From: Streptosporangium saharense
GTDB taxonomy: Bacteria; Actinomycetota; Actinomycetes; Streptosporangiales; Streptosporangiaceae
DNA: 64,000 bases
Assembly (NCBI RefSeq): GCF_014203715.1
Contig: NZ_JACHJP010000001.1
Location: 970,432 to 1,034,431, forward strand
Reading direction: 5' to 3'
The notes under the pieces were generated by a model. The model saw nothing but the letters and a program-made list of their open reading frames with translations. It ran no database searches and was not told the DNA's origin. Below are positions 52,825 to 60,864 of the stretch, in pieces; position 1 is the stretch's first letter; every line of letters begins with the position of its first letter. The position numbers were made by a program, and so were the translations under genes.

Positions 52825-55026
52825 CTACGGCTCCCGCGTGACCGTCAGCGCGTGCCCACCCGGGGCGGCGTGCCGTACGCCGTGGACCTGCCGGAACAGG
52901 GGGGCGGGCCACCAGTTCCACCGGCCGAGCGCGATCATGGCCGCGGGCAGGATCGTGGTGCGGATGACGAAGGCGTCGAGCAGCACGGCGACCGCGAGGC
53001 TGAAGCCGATCTGCTTCATCTCGGCCAGGTGCAGGAACACGAACCCGGCGAACACCGTGACCATGACGATCGCGGCGCTGGTCACCACGCCCGCCGAGCC
53101 GGCGATGCCGTCGAGAACGGCCTGCCGGGTCGGCACCCCCGCGGCGGCCCGCTCGCGGATACGGCTGACCACGAACACCTGGTAGTCCATCGAGAGCCCG
53201 AACAGGATCACCAGGAGGAACAGCGGCACCCGGGAGCCGATCGCGCTGGTCGCGCTGGGATCGAACCCGAACAGCGTCGTCGCCAGGCCGTACTGGAAGA
53301 ACACCACGACCAGCCCGAACGAGGCCGCGGCCGACAGCGAGTTGAGCAGCACCCCGAGCAGCCCCAGCGTCACCGAGCGGAACACGATCATCGTCATGAC
53401 CAGGGTGACCAGCAGCAGGAGCCCGGCCACCAGCGGCAGCTTCCCGTTCACGTGGTCGAGGTCGTCCACGTTGCGCGCCGCGTCCCCGGTGACGGCGGCC
53501 TCGACCCCCTCGATCGCGCCGACCGTCGCGGGCAGGTAGTCGTCACGGATCCGGTCCAGGGAGCGTTCCGCCTCCGGCGAGCTCAGCCGGTACGGCACGG
53601 CCAGTTCGAGCACGCTGACCCGGCCGTCGGCCGAGACGCGGATGTCGGCCGGGGCGTTCCGCGCGAACAGCGGGTCGGCGTGGGCCCGCCTGCCGAGCTC
53701 CCGCAACGCCTGGCCGACCTCTTCCGTACGGCCCTGCCCGTCGCGTACGACGACCTGGTGCAGGGTCCGCAGCTCGGGGAAGGCGGTCGTCATCCGGTCG
53801 TGGATCCGCAGCGCCGGGATCTCCCGGGAGTGGCTGTCCCGGTTGAGCACGCGCAGCTCCATGCCCAGCGCGGGCAGGGCCAGGACGATCATCACCAGGA
53901 CGGCGACGACCAGGGTGAGCACGGGGTGCCGGTCAGCGGGCCGCAGCAGCGTCCGCCACAGCCGTTCACCGCCCGCCCCGCGCTCCCGGCCGCGACGCGG
54001 CGGCAGGCCACGCAGGGCCCTGCGCTCGGCCCTGCGTTCGGCGCGCTGCCCGATCCTGACGAGCAGCGCGGGAAGCACGGTCACCGAGCTGGCCATCGCG
54101 ACCAGCACGACGAGCACGGTGCCCGTGGCCAGGGAGGAGAACACGACGTCGGCGGCGAGATAGAGCGTGGCGGTCGAGACGAGCACGGCGAGCCCGGAGA
54201 CCACCACCGCCCGCCCCGAGGTGGCCGCGGCCAGTTCGACCACGGCCCGGGGGCTGAGCCGTCCGCCCGCGCGGGCCCGTTCCTCGCGTTCGCGCTTGAG
54301 GTAGAAGAGCGTGTAGTCAACGCCGACGGCCATGCCGATCAGCAGGATCACGTTGTTGCCGACCCCGGCGTCCGGCAACAGGTGTGAGACCAGCATCGAC
54401 AATCCCATGGCGGCGATCGACGACAGCGCCAGCAGCAGCGGCACCGCGGCCATCAGCACCGAGCCGAACACCACGAGCAGGGTGACCAGCGTGACCGGGA
54501 ACGAGATGGCCTCGGAGAGCGCGAGGTCCTCGCCGCGCTGCTGGTTGACGCCCTTGCTGATGGAGGCGCTTCCTGTCTGTTCGACGACCAGGCCGGGATG
54601 GTCGCGCTGGACCTCGGCGGTCTGCGCGAGCAGTGGGTCGACGTGCTGCCGGGCGTCGAGCTCGGGGCCCTTCATCGTCACGGCGATCAGGAGCGTCGTG
54701 CCGTCGGCCGAGCGGGCCGGAGGGCCGACGTTCTCGACCTCGGGGAGCCGCTTCATGCGTGCGGTGACGTCCCGCGCGGCGGCCTGGGTGGACGTCTCCC
54801 TTCCCGGCCTGATCAGGACGTACTCGACGGGCCTGCGCTCAAGGCCCGCGCTGGTCGCGATCTCCTCGGCGCGTCCGGCCTCGCCGATCCAGTAGTCCTC
54901 GGTGCCCGCGTTGCGGGTGCCGGCCGCGATCCCGGCGCCCAGGCACAGCACGACGAACACCAGCCAGCCGATGATCGCCCGCCAGGGGTGGGCCGCGCTC
55001 CAGGCGGCCACGCGCACGACGCTCAT
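52825..55026 (-). CDS. MMPL/RND family transporter
   Basis: 733 residues from the ATG at 55026. Twelve membrane segments in two halves (1+5 each) with large outer loops at about 40-180 and 380-530. The start MSVVRVAAWSAAHPWRAIIGWLVFV, IGMAVGVDYTLFYLKREREER in the first half and LFGLSMDYQVFVVSRIRERA in the second are MMPL motifs, with the proton-relay Asp-Tyr pair in each. It probably exports lipids, siderophores or drugs. The stop TGA of a 15-codon leader ORF overlaps the ATG (ATGA) and there is no own Shine-Dalgarno, so initiation is likely coupled. Upstream genes are a regulator and a small membrane protein. Confidence 0.93.
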   Translation of the reverse strand: MSVVRVAAWSAAHPWRAIIGWLVFVVLCLGAGIAAGTRNAGTEDYWIGEAGRAEEIATSAGLERRPVEYVLIRPGRETSTQAAARDVTARMKRLPEVENVGPPARSADGTTLLIAVTMKGPELDARQHVDPLLAQTAEVQRDHPGLVVEQTGSASISKGVNQQRGEDLALSEAISFPVTLVTLLVVFGSVLMAAVPLLLALSSIAAMGLSMLVSHLLPDAGVGNNVILLIGMAVGVDYTLFYLKREREERARAGGRLSPRAVVELAAATSGRAVVVSGLAVLVSTATLYLAADVVFSSLATGTVLVVLVAMASSVTVLPALLVRIGQRAERRAERRALRGLPPRRGRERGAGGERLWRTLLRPADRHPVLTLVVAVLVMIVLALPALGMELRVLNRDSHSREIPALRIHDRMTTAFPELRTLHQVVVRDGQGRTEEVGQALRELGRRAHADPLFARNAPADIRVSADGRVSVLELAVPYRLSSPEAERSLDRIRDDYLPATVGAIEGVEAAVTGDAARNVDDLDHVNGKLPLVAGLLLLVTLVMTMIVFRSVTLGLLGVLLNSLSAAASFGLVVVFFQYGLATTLFGFDPSATSAIGSRVPLFLLVILFGLSMDYQVFVVSRIRERAAAGVPTRQAVLDGIAGSAGVVTSAAIVMVTVFAGFVFLHLAEMKQIGFSLAVAVLLDAFVIRTTILPAAMIALGRWNWWPAPLFRQVHGVRHAAPGGHALTVTREP

Positions 55027-55070
55027 GGGCGCGTGCCGTACGGGCGGATGGATTTGCGTGGGAGCAGCAT
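55023..55070 (-). CDS. 15-residue leader ORF translationally coupled to the MMPL gene
   Basis: Starts at the ATG at 55070 with AAAGGAGA placed 7-8 bases upstream, an excellent ribosome binding site. It reads MLLPRKSIRPYGTRP and stops at a TGA that shares ATGA with the MMPL start at 55026. The MMPL start has no Shine-Dalgarno, so the leader probably loads ribosomes for it. The peptide is basic and has no recognisable role. Too short for usual gene callers. Confidence 0.55.
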   Translation of the reverse strand: MLLPRKSIRPYGTRP

Positions 55071-55210
55071 GAACTGCTCTCCTTTCTGTGGGGGTACGTG
55101 CGCATGAAGGCACGCCGGAAACGGCGTGGTCGCGCGACTTCCTTCACGGGGGCGGCGAGCTGGCACTCGCCGTCCCCGTACTCATGGTCGGAGGGACATC
55201 GGGGGACGGG

Positions 55211-55432
55211 TCAGCCGACGCTGCGCAGGATGCGCTCGATCTCCGCGACCCGGCCGTTCAGTTCGGTGAGCTGGGTGGTCATCTGGTCCTGCTGCCTGGT
55301 CATCCGGTCGACGGCCGCTCGATACTCCGCCATGGCCGCCCGGTACAGCCTGGCGCTGAGCACGAAGGCCACCGTGATGCCCACGGTGCAGATCAGGATG
55401 ACCCCCAGAGGGAGAAGTGTTTCCTTCGTCAT
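55211..55432 (-). CDS. Small membrane-anchored coiled-coil protein
   Basis: 73 residues. One N-terminal membrane segment (LLPLGVILICTVGITVAFVLSA, about 6-27) is followed by a 40-residue coiled coil (YRAAVDRMTRQQDQMTTQLTELNGRVAEIERIL). The C-terminal part faces the cytoplasm by the basic-residue rule. The start overlaps the ArsR stop by 4 bases (ATGA), so it is expressed with that regulator. It may hold or sense something at the membrane for the ArsR/MMPL set. No family name known to me. Confidence 0.75.
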   Translation of the reverse strand: MTKETLLPLGVILICTVGITVAFVLSARLYRAAMAEYRAAVDRMTRQQDQMTTQLTELNGRVAEIERILRSVG

Positions 55433-55752
55433 TTGCTCTCCTGCACGTCGTCTGGTCCTTCCTGGTCGGCCGCCTCGGCCGCTTTGGCTGCTTCGTCCGC
55501 GCGGAGAGCGTCGAGGACCGTGTCCACGGTGACGTGGACCCTGAACGGCACCAGCTCGTGGAACTTCATCGCCTTTCCCTCGGGGGAGAGCTCCAGCTCA
55601 CCGGTGACCATCCCGGCCTCCTCCAGTCGCTGGAGATGCATGTAGAGCAGAGGCCGCGAGATGCCCAGCCGCCGGGCCAGCTCACTGACGTGCAGCCGTC
55701 CCGAGGAAAGCTCGGCGATGATTCTGAGCCGCTGCGGATGGCCGACGGCCAT
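55429..55752 (-). CDS. ArsR-type winged-helix regulator
   Basis: 107 residues from the ATG at 55752 (GAGGA five bases upstream). MAVGHPQRLRIIAELSSGRLHVSELARRLGISRPLLYMHLQRLEEAGMV is an ArsR/HTH_20-type helix-turn-helix. No metal-binding Cys or His set like that of SmtB is visible, so a non-metal signal is likely. The C-terminal tail is acidic and Ala-rich. TGTAATTTACA at 55812-55822 lies just upstream and looks like its operator. First gene of a set with the small membrane protein and probably the MMPL pump. Confidence 0.88.
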   Translation of the reverse strand: MAVGHPQRLRIIAELSSGRLHVSELARRLGISRPLLYMHLQRLEEAGMVTGELELSPEGKAMKFHELVPFRVHVTVDTVLDALRADEAAKAAEAADQEGPDDVQESK

Positions 55753-55811
55753 GAGCGTCCTCAGCAGTTCCTCACTGGTCAGCGTCCAACTCCCATCAAC
55801 CGACTTTCACC

Positions 55812-55822
55812 TGTAATTTACA
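55812..55822. promoter_or_regulatory. TGTAATTTACA palindrome before the ArsR gene
   Basis: TGTAA/TTACA arms around one base, followed by CTTACATG eight bases on. An A+T-rich island 60 bases before the ArsR start, so a likely operator overlapping its promoter. Confidence 0.6.
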
Positions 55823-55843
55823 TCTTACATGTGTTCGCCGGTT

Positions 55844-57049
55844 TTATCCCTCTGGGGGGCGGGACTGTTCGAGGGGGAAGCTGGCTCTGATCTGCCAGTG
55901 CCTGCCGTCGGGCTGCACGCCGTAGGTGATCCGGCCGCCGAACAGCGCGACCCGCTGCCTGATCCCGGCCAGGCCCCGGTGCGGCGAACTCCGCTGCTCG
56001 ACGGGTCCCTCCCGCTCGCCGAGCTGGTTGGTCACGGTCACGACCGCCTCGGTCTCGCGGTACTCGATCTCGACGCCGACGCTCTCGCCCCGGCCGTGCC
56101 GCAGGGCGTTGGTCAGGGCCTCCTGCGCGACCCGGTACACCGCGACGTCGAGCGAGCCCGGCAGCTCACGGGGTGAGCCGTGGGTCGTCAGCGTGACCTT
56201 CAGCCCTGCGGCCCGCACGCCGTCGAGCAGCTCGTCGAGGTTGTTCAGGCCGGGCTGGCGCCGCCCGGTCTCGGTCTCGTCGCCGTGCAGGATCGCCAGC
56301 AGTTTGCGCAGGTCGGCCATGGCCGCGCGGCTGCTCGACTCGACGGCCGACAGCGAGCGGTAGGCCCGGTCCTCGGTGTCGTCGCCGGACGGAGAGCCGA
56401 GCCCGAGCCTGGCCGCGCCCGCGTGCATGCCGATCGCGCTGACGTGGTGGGAGATCACGTCGTGCAGGTCCCTGGCGATGGCGCTGCGCTCCTCGGCGAC
56501 GGCCCGCTGCACCGCCGCCCGCTCGTCGTGGCGCCGCAGCTCCGCCTGCCGTTCCAGCTCGGCGATGTAGGCGCGCCGCTCGGTCGTGTAGCGCCCGACC
56601 AGCCAGGGCAGCAGCACCCTGGCGGTGAGGTCGATCCCCAGGACGACCAGGCTCGTCGGACGGCAGAGGTTCCCGGCCAGCAGATGGCTTCCCGTGACCC
56701 CGGCCGCCAGCACCGCGAGCGCGGCCCACGCCTGCGTCGAGCGCAGCCACGCCCCCGCGCGGTAGCCCGCGACCAGGAAACCCGCCTCGACCGGATGCCA
56801 GGTGGCGTCGGGGAACAGCAGCGGGGGCACCAAAACGGAGAAGCCGTGGAGCACCGCGACGGCGCCGGAGAAGCGGGGCGGGGTGGCCAGCACCGCGTCG
56901 ATCACCAGGACGGCGAGGAACGCGGTCCAGTACTGCCATACGCCGGTCGGCCGGTCGTGGAGCAGGAACACGCCCGCGTCCGCCACCATGCACACGGCCG
57001 CGACCAGCAACGACTGGTTGGCCAGTGACCGGCTGGCGTCACGTCTCAT
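55844..57049 (-). CDS. Sensor histidine kinase (HisKA_3 type)
   Basis: 401 residues from the ATG at 57049 (GAGGAG eight bases upstream; ATG at 57088 with AGAAGG is an alternative). About four to five N-terminal membrane helices, then a dimerisation/phosphoacceptor domain with the His in ARDLHDVISHHVSAIGMHAG, and an HATPase part with AQEALTNALRHGRG (N box) and HRGLAGIRQRV. This is the NarX/DesK-type partner of NarL regulators; the response regulator gene at 51982 on the same strand is the best candidate partner. It ends 91 bases before the ArsR gene. Confidence 0.9.
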   Translation of the reverse strand: MRRDASRSLANQSLLVAAVCMVADAGVFLLHDRPTGVWQYWTAFLAVLVIDAVLATPPRFSGAVAVLHGFSVLVPPLLFPDATWHPVEAGFLVAGYRAGAWLRSTQAWAALAVLAAGVTGSHLLAGNLCRPTSLVVLGIDLTARVLLPWLVGRYTTERRAYIAELERQAELRRHDERAAVQRAVAEERSAIARDLHDVISHHVSAIGMHAGAARLGLGSPSGDDTEDRAYRSLSAVESSSRAAMADLRKLLAILHGDETETGRRQPGLNNLDELLDGVRAAGLKVTLTTHGSPRELPGSLDVAVYRVAQEALTNALRHGRGESVGVEIEYRETEAVVTVTNQLGEREGPVEQRSSPHRGLAGIRQRVALFGGRITYGVQPDGRHWQIRASFPLEQSRPPEG

Positions 57050-57122
57050 GGCCCTCGCTCCTCGTCGGTCCTCACCCGGCCACGACATGCTGCCTTCTCC
57101 CGCTCCGGGAGGGAAGGGATGC

Positions 57123-57151
57123 GGGTCCCTCACGTGGGGGACCCGGGTCCC
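57123..57151. promoter_or_regulatory. GGGTCCC/GGGACCC repeats in the kinase/exported-operon gap
   Basis: GGGTCCC (57123-57129) is followed by the 14-bp palindrome GGGACCCGGGTCCC (57138-57151). Three half-sites lie in the divergent promoter region between the kinase and the exported operon at 57201. A dimeric regulator site is plausible. Confidence 0.45.
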
Positions 57152-57200
57152 GCCCTCAGGTGACGAAATTCCGGGTGTGCCCCGATTAGCGTCTGGCGCG

Positions 57201-58679
57201 ATGAGAACCTACGGACCCCGCGCGCTCCTCGTGCCGGTCATCGTGGCTGTGCTGATGATCCTGGTGGTCGGTCAACGGCCCGCGCTGGCCGACGGCGCCC
57301 CCACGGGACAGGACCTCCACGTCGCCCAGACGCTGGGCACCCGTGAGCTGTCGGTCGTCCTGCGCCGGGTGGACGAGGTGCCGGGGCCGCTGCGCGTCGA
57401 GGTCCTCACCCACGCGGGGGCCGGTCCGGGAAAGCTGGTTCTGCGGCTGGTCCCGACCGGGGTCAGCAGCGCCGAGGACGACCTGCCCGCCGCGGGCTCG
57501 GTCGTCAGTGAGGGCGAGCTGGTCCTGGGCCCCACGCCCGCCTCGTACGGCGCGACCCTGCGCGTGGACCGGCCGGGGCCGTGGGAGCTGACCGTCGACG
57601 ACGGCCACGACAGCGGGCGGATCCCGTTCGTCGTGCCCGCCCCGGTCAGGTCGCCTCCCGACACGGTCGCCTACGCCGCCTTCTCGGTGGCGGGCGGGCT
57701 GCTGCTGCTCGCGCTCGGCACGGCGGTGTGGTCGCGGCGCTGGTGGCTTCCGCTGGTCCCGGCCTGCGGGATGGTTGCAGCCCTGGCCACGGGGGTGACC
57801 GGTGCGGCGCTGTCCCCGCTCACCCCGCAGCCCCCGCTGCCCGGTCTCCAGGTGGATGCGACAGTGGACAACGTCACGGCTCCCTACACGGCGGCCAGGC
57901 CGGTGAACGCCGACTACTCGCGGCCACCGGTGAACATGCTGGTCCGCGCCTCGGAGAAGACCTCGGGACGCCGCACGGACCTCGACCTGCTGCTGACGGA
58001 CGGCTCGACAGGGCGGCCCGTCGAGGACCTGGTCGTCCACGACGACGCGCTGGTCCACCTGCTGGTGGTCTCGCCGTCCGGCCGCCTGTGGCACCTGCAC
58101 CCGGTCATGACCGGTCCCGGGCACTACCGGGTCGGCCTGGTCCTGGCCGAGCCGGGCCACTACGCGCTCTCGGCGGAGGTGGCCAGGCGCGGCGGCGGTG
58201 TGCAGCTGGTCCGCTCGGCCGCCGGGCTGGACGTCGGCGAGGGCGCCACGCCCGTCGCGGCGGCGCCGACGCCCGGCGGCCCCGGTCCCCGGGAGATCGA
58301 CGGCGTCCGGATCGACCTCGCCGCGACCCGGCCGTCCGCCGGGGAGGCCACCACGATCACCGTCAAGGTGGGGGAGCGCGCCGACCTGCAGCCCTGGCTC
58401 GGCATGGTGGGACACCTCATCGTCGTCGGGCCGCTGCCGTACGCCACGCCGGTCGGCACCGCGGCGCAGACCGCGCCGGTGTGGGGGCACGCGCACGCGA
58501 TGGCCCCCGTGCCCCGGGGCGCGGCGGGCCGTCCCGACGAGACCGTCGCGACGTTCGGGCCCGAGGTGCGCTTCACCCACACCTTCCCCGAGCCGGGGCG
58601 CTACCGGCTCTGGGCGCAGGTGGAACGCGGCTACGCGCTGGTGACCGTACCGGCCGTGCTGGACGTTGGTGCGCCATGA
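57201..58679 (+). CDS. Exported/membrane protein with two Ig-like domains and His-rich motifs
   Basis: 492 residues from the ATG at 57201; the frame upstream is a shadow. A signal peptide (LLVPVIVAVLMILVVGQRPALA, about 9-30), an Ig-like domain to about 145, two membrane helices at about 155-215, then two outer domains. The second half has LVHLLVVSPSGRLWHLHPV (about 285-305), GHYRVGLVLAEPGHYAL, VWGHAHAMAP and FTHTFPEPGRYRLWAQ, blocks shared with copper-handling and FixH/YtkA-neighbour proteins. Clustered His and Met hint at metal binding. First of four overlapping or closely spaced genes, all exported or membrane. Function is unknown. Confidence 0.75.
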   Translation: MRTYGPRALLVPVIVAVLMILVVGQRPALADGAPTGQDLHVAQTLGTRELSVVLRRVDEVPGPLRVEVLTHAGAGPGKLVLRLVPTGVSSAEDDLPAAGSVVSEGELVLGPTPASYGATLRVDRPGPWELTVDDGHDSGRIPFVVPAPVRSPPDTVAYAAFSVAGGLLLLALGTAVWSRRWWLPLVPACGMVAALATGVTGAALSPLTPQPPLPGLQVDATVDNVTAPYTAARPVNADYSRPPVNMLVRASEKTSGRRTDLDLLLTDGSTGRPVEDLVVHDDALVHLLVVSPSGRLWHLHPVMTGPGHYRVGLVLAEPGHYALSAEVARRGGGVQLVRSAAGLDVGEGATPVAAAPTPGGPGPREIDGVRIDLAATRPSAGEATTITVKVGERADLQPWLGMVGHLIVVGPLPYATPVGTAAQTAPVWGHAHAMAPVPRGAAGRPDETVATFGPEVRFTHTFPEPGRYRLWAQVERGYALVTVPAVLDVGAP

Positions 58680-59080
58680 AGCGCCGGGGGACGTGGGCGG
58701 CCGGCTGCGCCGCCGTACTGGCCGGGGCCGTGCTGTGGCTGCTGTGGCCGGGCGGCGGTTCGGAGCCGACGGTGCTGCGCAGCGGGACCGAGCACTATCG
58801 GGTACGGCTCACCGTCGAGCGTTCCGGGACGGGGCCCGTGACGATCGACGTGGCCGACCTGCGGGGGCGGCCGGTGACGCTGCGGAGCGTCACCGTCGAA
58901 CCGGTCATGACGAACATGGGCCACGCCCTCGAACCCGTCACGACCGTCGCCCAGGGGCCGGGGAGATACCGGGCCGAGCGCCTGGCCCTGCCGATGGGGG
59001 GCGCCTGGGCGCTCACGGTGCTCATGCACGGCCCAGAGGGGACCGACCGGGCCACCTTCCCCGTGCTGGTGGCCGGGTGA
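58676..59080 (+). CDS. FixH/YtkA-like small exported protein
   Basis: 134 residues from the ATG at 58676, which overlaps the previous stop (ATGA). One N-terminal membrane segment (WAAGCAAVLAGAVLWLLWPGG), then a beta-sandwich domain with VEPVMTNMGHALEPV and LALPMGGAWALTVLMHGPEG. The MTNMGH element resembles the conserved MP/xMGH motif of YtkA-like proteins associated with cytochrome oxidase or copper handling. No Cys pair. It is coupled in translation to the protein upstream, so the two likely interact outside the membrane. Confidence 0.75.
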   Translation: MKRRGTWAAGCAAVLAGAVLWLLWPGGGSEPTVLRSGTEHYRVRLTVERSGTGPVTIDVADLRGRPVTLRSVTVEPVMTNMGHALEPVTTVAQGPGRYRAERLALPMGGAWALTVLMHGPEGTDRATFPVLVAG

Positions 59081-59107
59081 CTTCTGCGAAGACGACGAAA
59101 GGAGAAG

Positions 59108-60238
59108 ATGATGACCGTCGCTGACGGGGCGTTGCCGATCAGGGGGCGCGCTCCCGCGTCCGCCCGTGCGACCACCGCGCCCAGGGGGTGGGTCCCCGCC
59201 TACGTCGTCCTGCTCGGCGCGGCGTTCTCGCTGTCGGCCGCGAGCTGGGACATCCAGTGGCACATCGACGTGGGGCCCGACACGTTCTTCACCCTGCCGC
59301 ACCTGTTCCTGTACGCGGGCAGCGCCCTGTCCGGGCTGGCCAGCTTGGCCGTGGTGCTCATGACGACCGCCGCGAAACGCGGTGACCGTGAGGTGGACGC
59401 GGCAGTCGGGGGCCGGGCCGTACGGGTGTTCGGCGGAACCTTCGCCGCGCCGCTCGGCTATCTCGTCGCCGGTACCGGCTCCGCGGGCTTCCTGCTCTAC
59501 GGTCTGTTCGACCTGTGGTGGCACAGTCTGTACGGCTTCGACGCGGTGATCGCCTCACCCCCGCACATCGGCCTGCTGCTGTCGATCACGCTGAGCATGG
59601 TCGGCGCCGTGATGGTCTTCGCCGCGGCCGGGGAGCACTCCTGGGGCAGGATCGGCGTCGTGCTCGCCCTCACCGTGATGCTGGCCTTCAGCCTGGTGGC
59701 CGCACAGGGGCTTGAGGAGTTCGAGGGCGGCGTGATCGACGCGATCACCGTCGGCATCACGTTCCTGACGACGCTTGTGCTGTTCACGGCCGTGGGGTTC
59801 CTGCGGAACGTCCGGCTTGTCCTGGGGTTCGGGGTCGTGTTCGCGCTCCTCCAGGGCCTGCTGTGGTGGTTCTCGCCGTGGGCGACCAGGGCGTACGCGG
59901 TGGCCGTCGATCTGCCGATGCGCGACTACGTGATGGGGGCGCCGCTGGTGCCCTCGCAGATGCCGATGTCCCTGCTCGTGGCCGCCGCGCTGACCTGGGG
60001 GATCATGCGGTTCGCGGGCCGCGCGGGACGGCTGGCCGCGCCGCTTGGAGGTTTTCTGGTCGGGGCGCTCGTGACGGTCTGCGGGCTGGCGCAGTCGGCC
60101 CTGGTCTACGGGTACTCGATACCGCCGTTCGGCGACCTGGTGCCCACGATCGTCCTGGGTGCCGTCCTCGGAGCCCTGGCCGGGTTCCTCGGCCGTCGCT
60201 TCGCCGTCATGCTGCGCGCGATGCGGGAAAGCAGGTAA
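59108..60238 (+). CDS. Polytopic membrane protein with conserved-looking His/Trp motifs
   Basis: 376 residues with about nine to ten membrane helices. Two motifs sit at helix ends: WDIQWHIDVGPDTFFTLPHL (about 48-67) and DLWWHSLYGFDAVIASPPHIG (about 137-157). They repeat the pattern D-x-x-W-H ... D-x-F/A ... P-H, which suggests a duplicated metal- or haem-binding site. I do not recognise the family. It lies between two exported proteins and starts 28 bases after the YtkA-like gene, so it is probably the membrane core of a complex formed by this operon. Confidence 0.7.
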   Translation: MMTVADGALPIRGRAPASARATTAPRGWVPAYVVLLGAAFSLSAASWDIQWHIDVGPDTFFTLPHLFLYAGSALSGLASLAVVLMTTAAKRGDREVDAAVGGRAVRVFGGTFAAPLGYLVAGTGSAGFLLYGLFDLWWHSLYGFDAVIASPPHIGLLLSITLSMVGAVMVFAAAGEHSWGRIGVVLALTVMLAFSLVAAQGLEEFEGGVIDAITVGITFLTTLVLFTAVGFLRNVRLVLGFGVVFALLQGLLWWFSPWATRAYAVAVDLPMRDYVMGAPLVPSQMPMSLLVAAALTWGIMRFAGRAGRLAAPLGGFLVGALVTVCGLAQSALVYGYSIPPFGDLVPTIVLGAVLGALAGFLGRRFAVMLRAMRESR

Positions 60239-60242
60239 CCCC

Positions 60243-60785
60243 GTGTTCTCTCCCTTCTCACGAAGAGGCGTCGCGGCGGTGCTGGCCGCGACCGGCCTGG
60301 TCCTGGTGAGCGCGACCCCGGCCCTGGCCTATCCGCCGGTCGAGACCGTGCACACCGAACGCGTCCAGGCCGGGCCGTACGGCATCACCGTGGGGTTCAG
60401 CGTCTGGCCGCTGCGGGCCATGCAGTCGCTGGACTTCACCTTCACTCCCGACGACGGGATCACCGGCAAGCGCGGCACCGTCACCATGACCGGTCCCGAC
60501 GGTCACGCGCACCGGACCAGGATGGCCAGGCATCCGCGCAAGCGCGAGGTGTGGGGCATGGACACCGTGGCCCTGCCCGCCGAGGGCGGTTGGAAGTTCA
60601 CCTTCGCCGTCGAGGGGCCCGCGGGTCGGGGTGAGGGCGTCACGAAGGACATCCAGGTGCTGCCGCAGCCGGGGCCGCCGATGGCCCTGAGCTGGTCGAT
60701 CGGGACCATCCCTCTTTGGGCGCTGATCGCGCTGCTCGCGGTGGCGTGGCGCCGTACCAGAGGGATTGTCCCTGAGGGGGTATAG
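60243..60785 (+). CDS. Exported CopC-like beta-sandwich protein with C-terminal anchor
   Basis: 180 residues from a GTG at 60243, 5 bases after the previous stop. A signal peptide ends near PALAYPP (about 26-28). The mature domain has GPYGITVGFSVWPLRAMQSLDFTFTPDDG and TGPDGHAHRTRMARHPRKREVWGMD, with several His and Met. A C-terminal membrane helix (IGTIPLWALIALLAVAW) and basic residues anchor it. The fold looks similar to CopC/YcnJ-type domains, but the His-1 copper site is not evident. Last gene of the four-gene operon. Confidence 0.72.
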   Translation: MFSPFSRRGVAAVLAATGLVLVSATPALAYPPVETVHTERVQAGPYGITVGFSVWPLRAMQSLDFTFTPDDGITGKRGTVTMTGPDGHAHRTRMARHPRKREVWGMDTVALPAEGGWKFTFAVEGPAGRGEGVTKDIQVLPQPGPPMALSWSIGTIPLWALIALLAVAWRRTRGIVPEGV

Positions 60786-60864
60786 ATCCAGAAATGTGAC
60801 TGACAGGCAGGATGCGGCGTGATCCGATGGCAGGTGAGCCTTCACCCCCGAACGGAGATCACAC

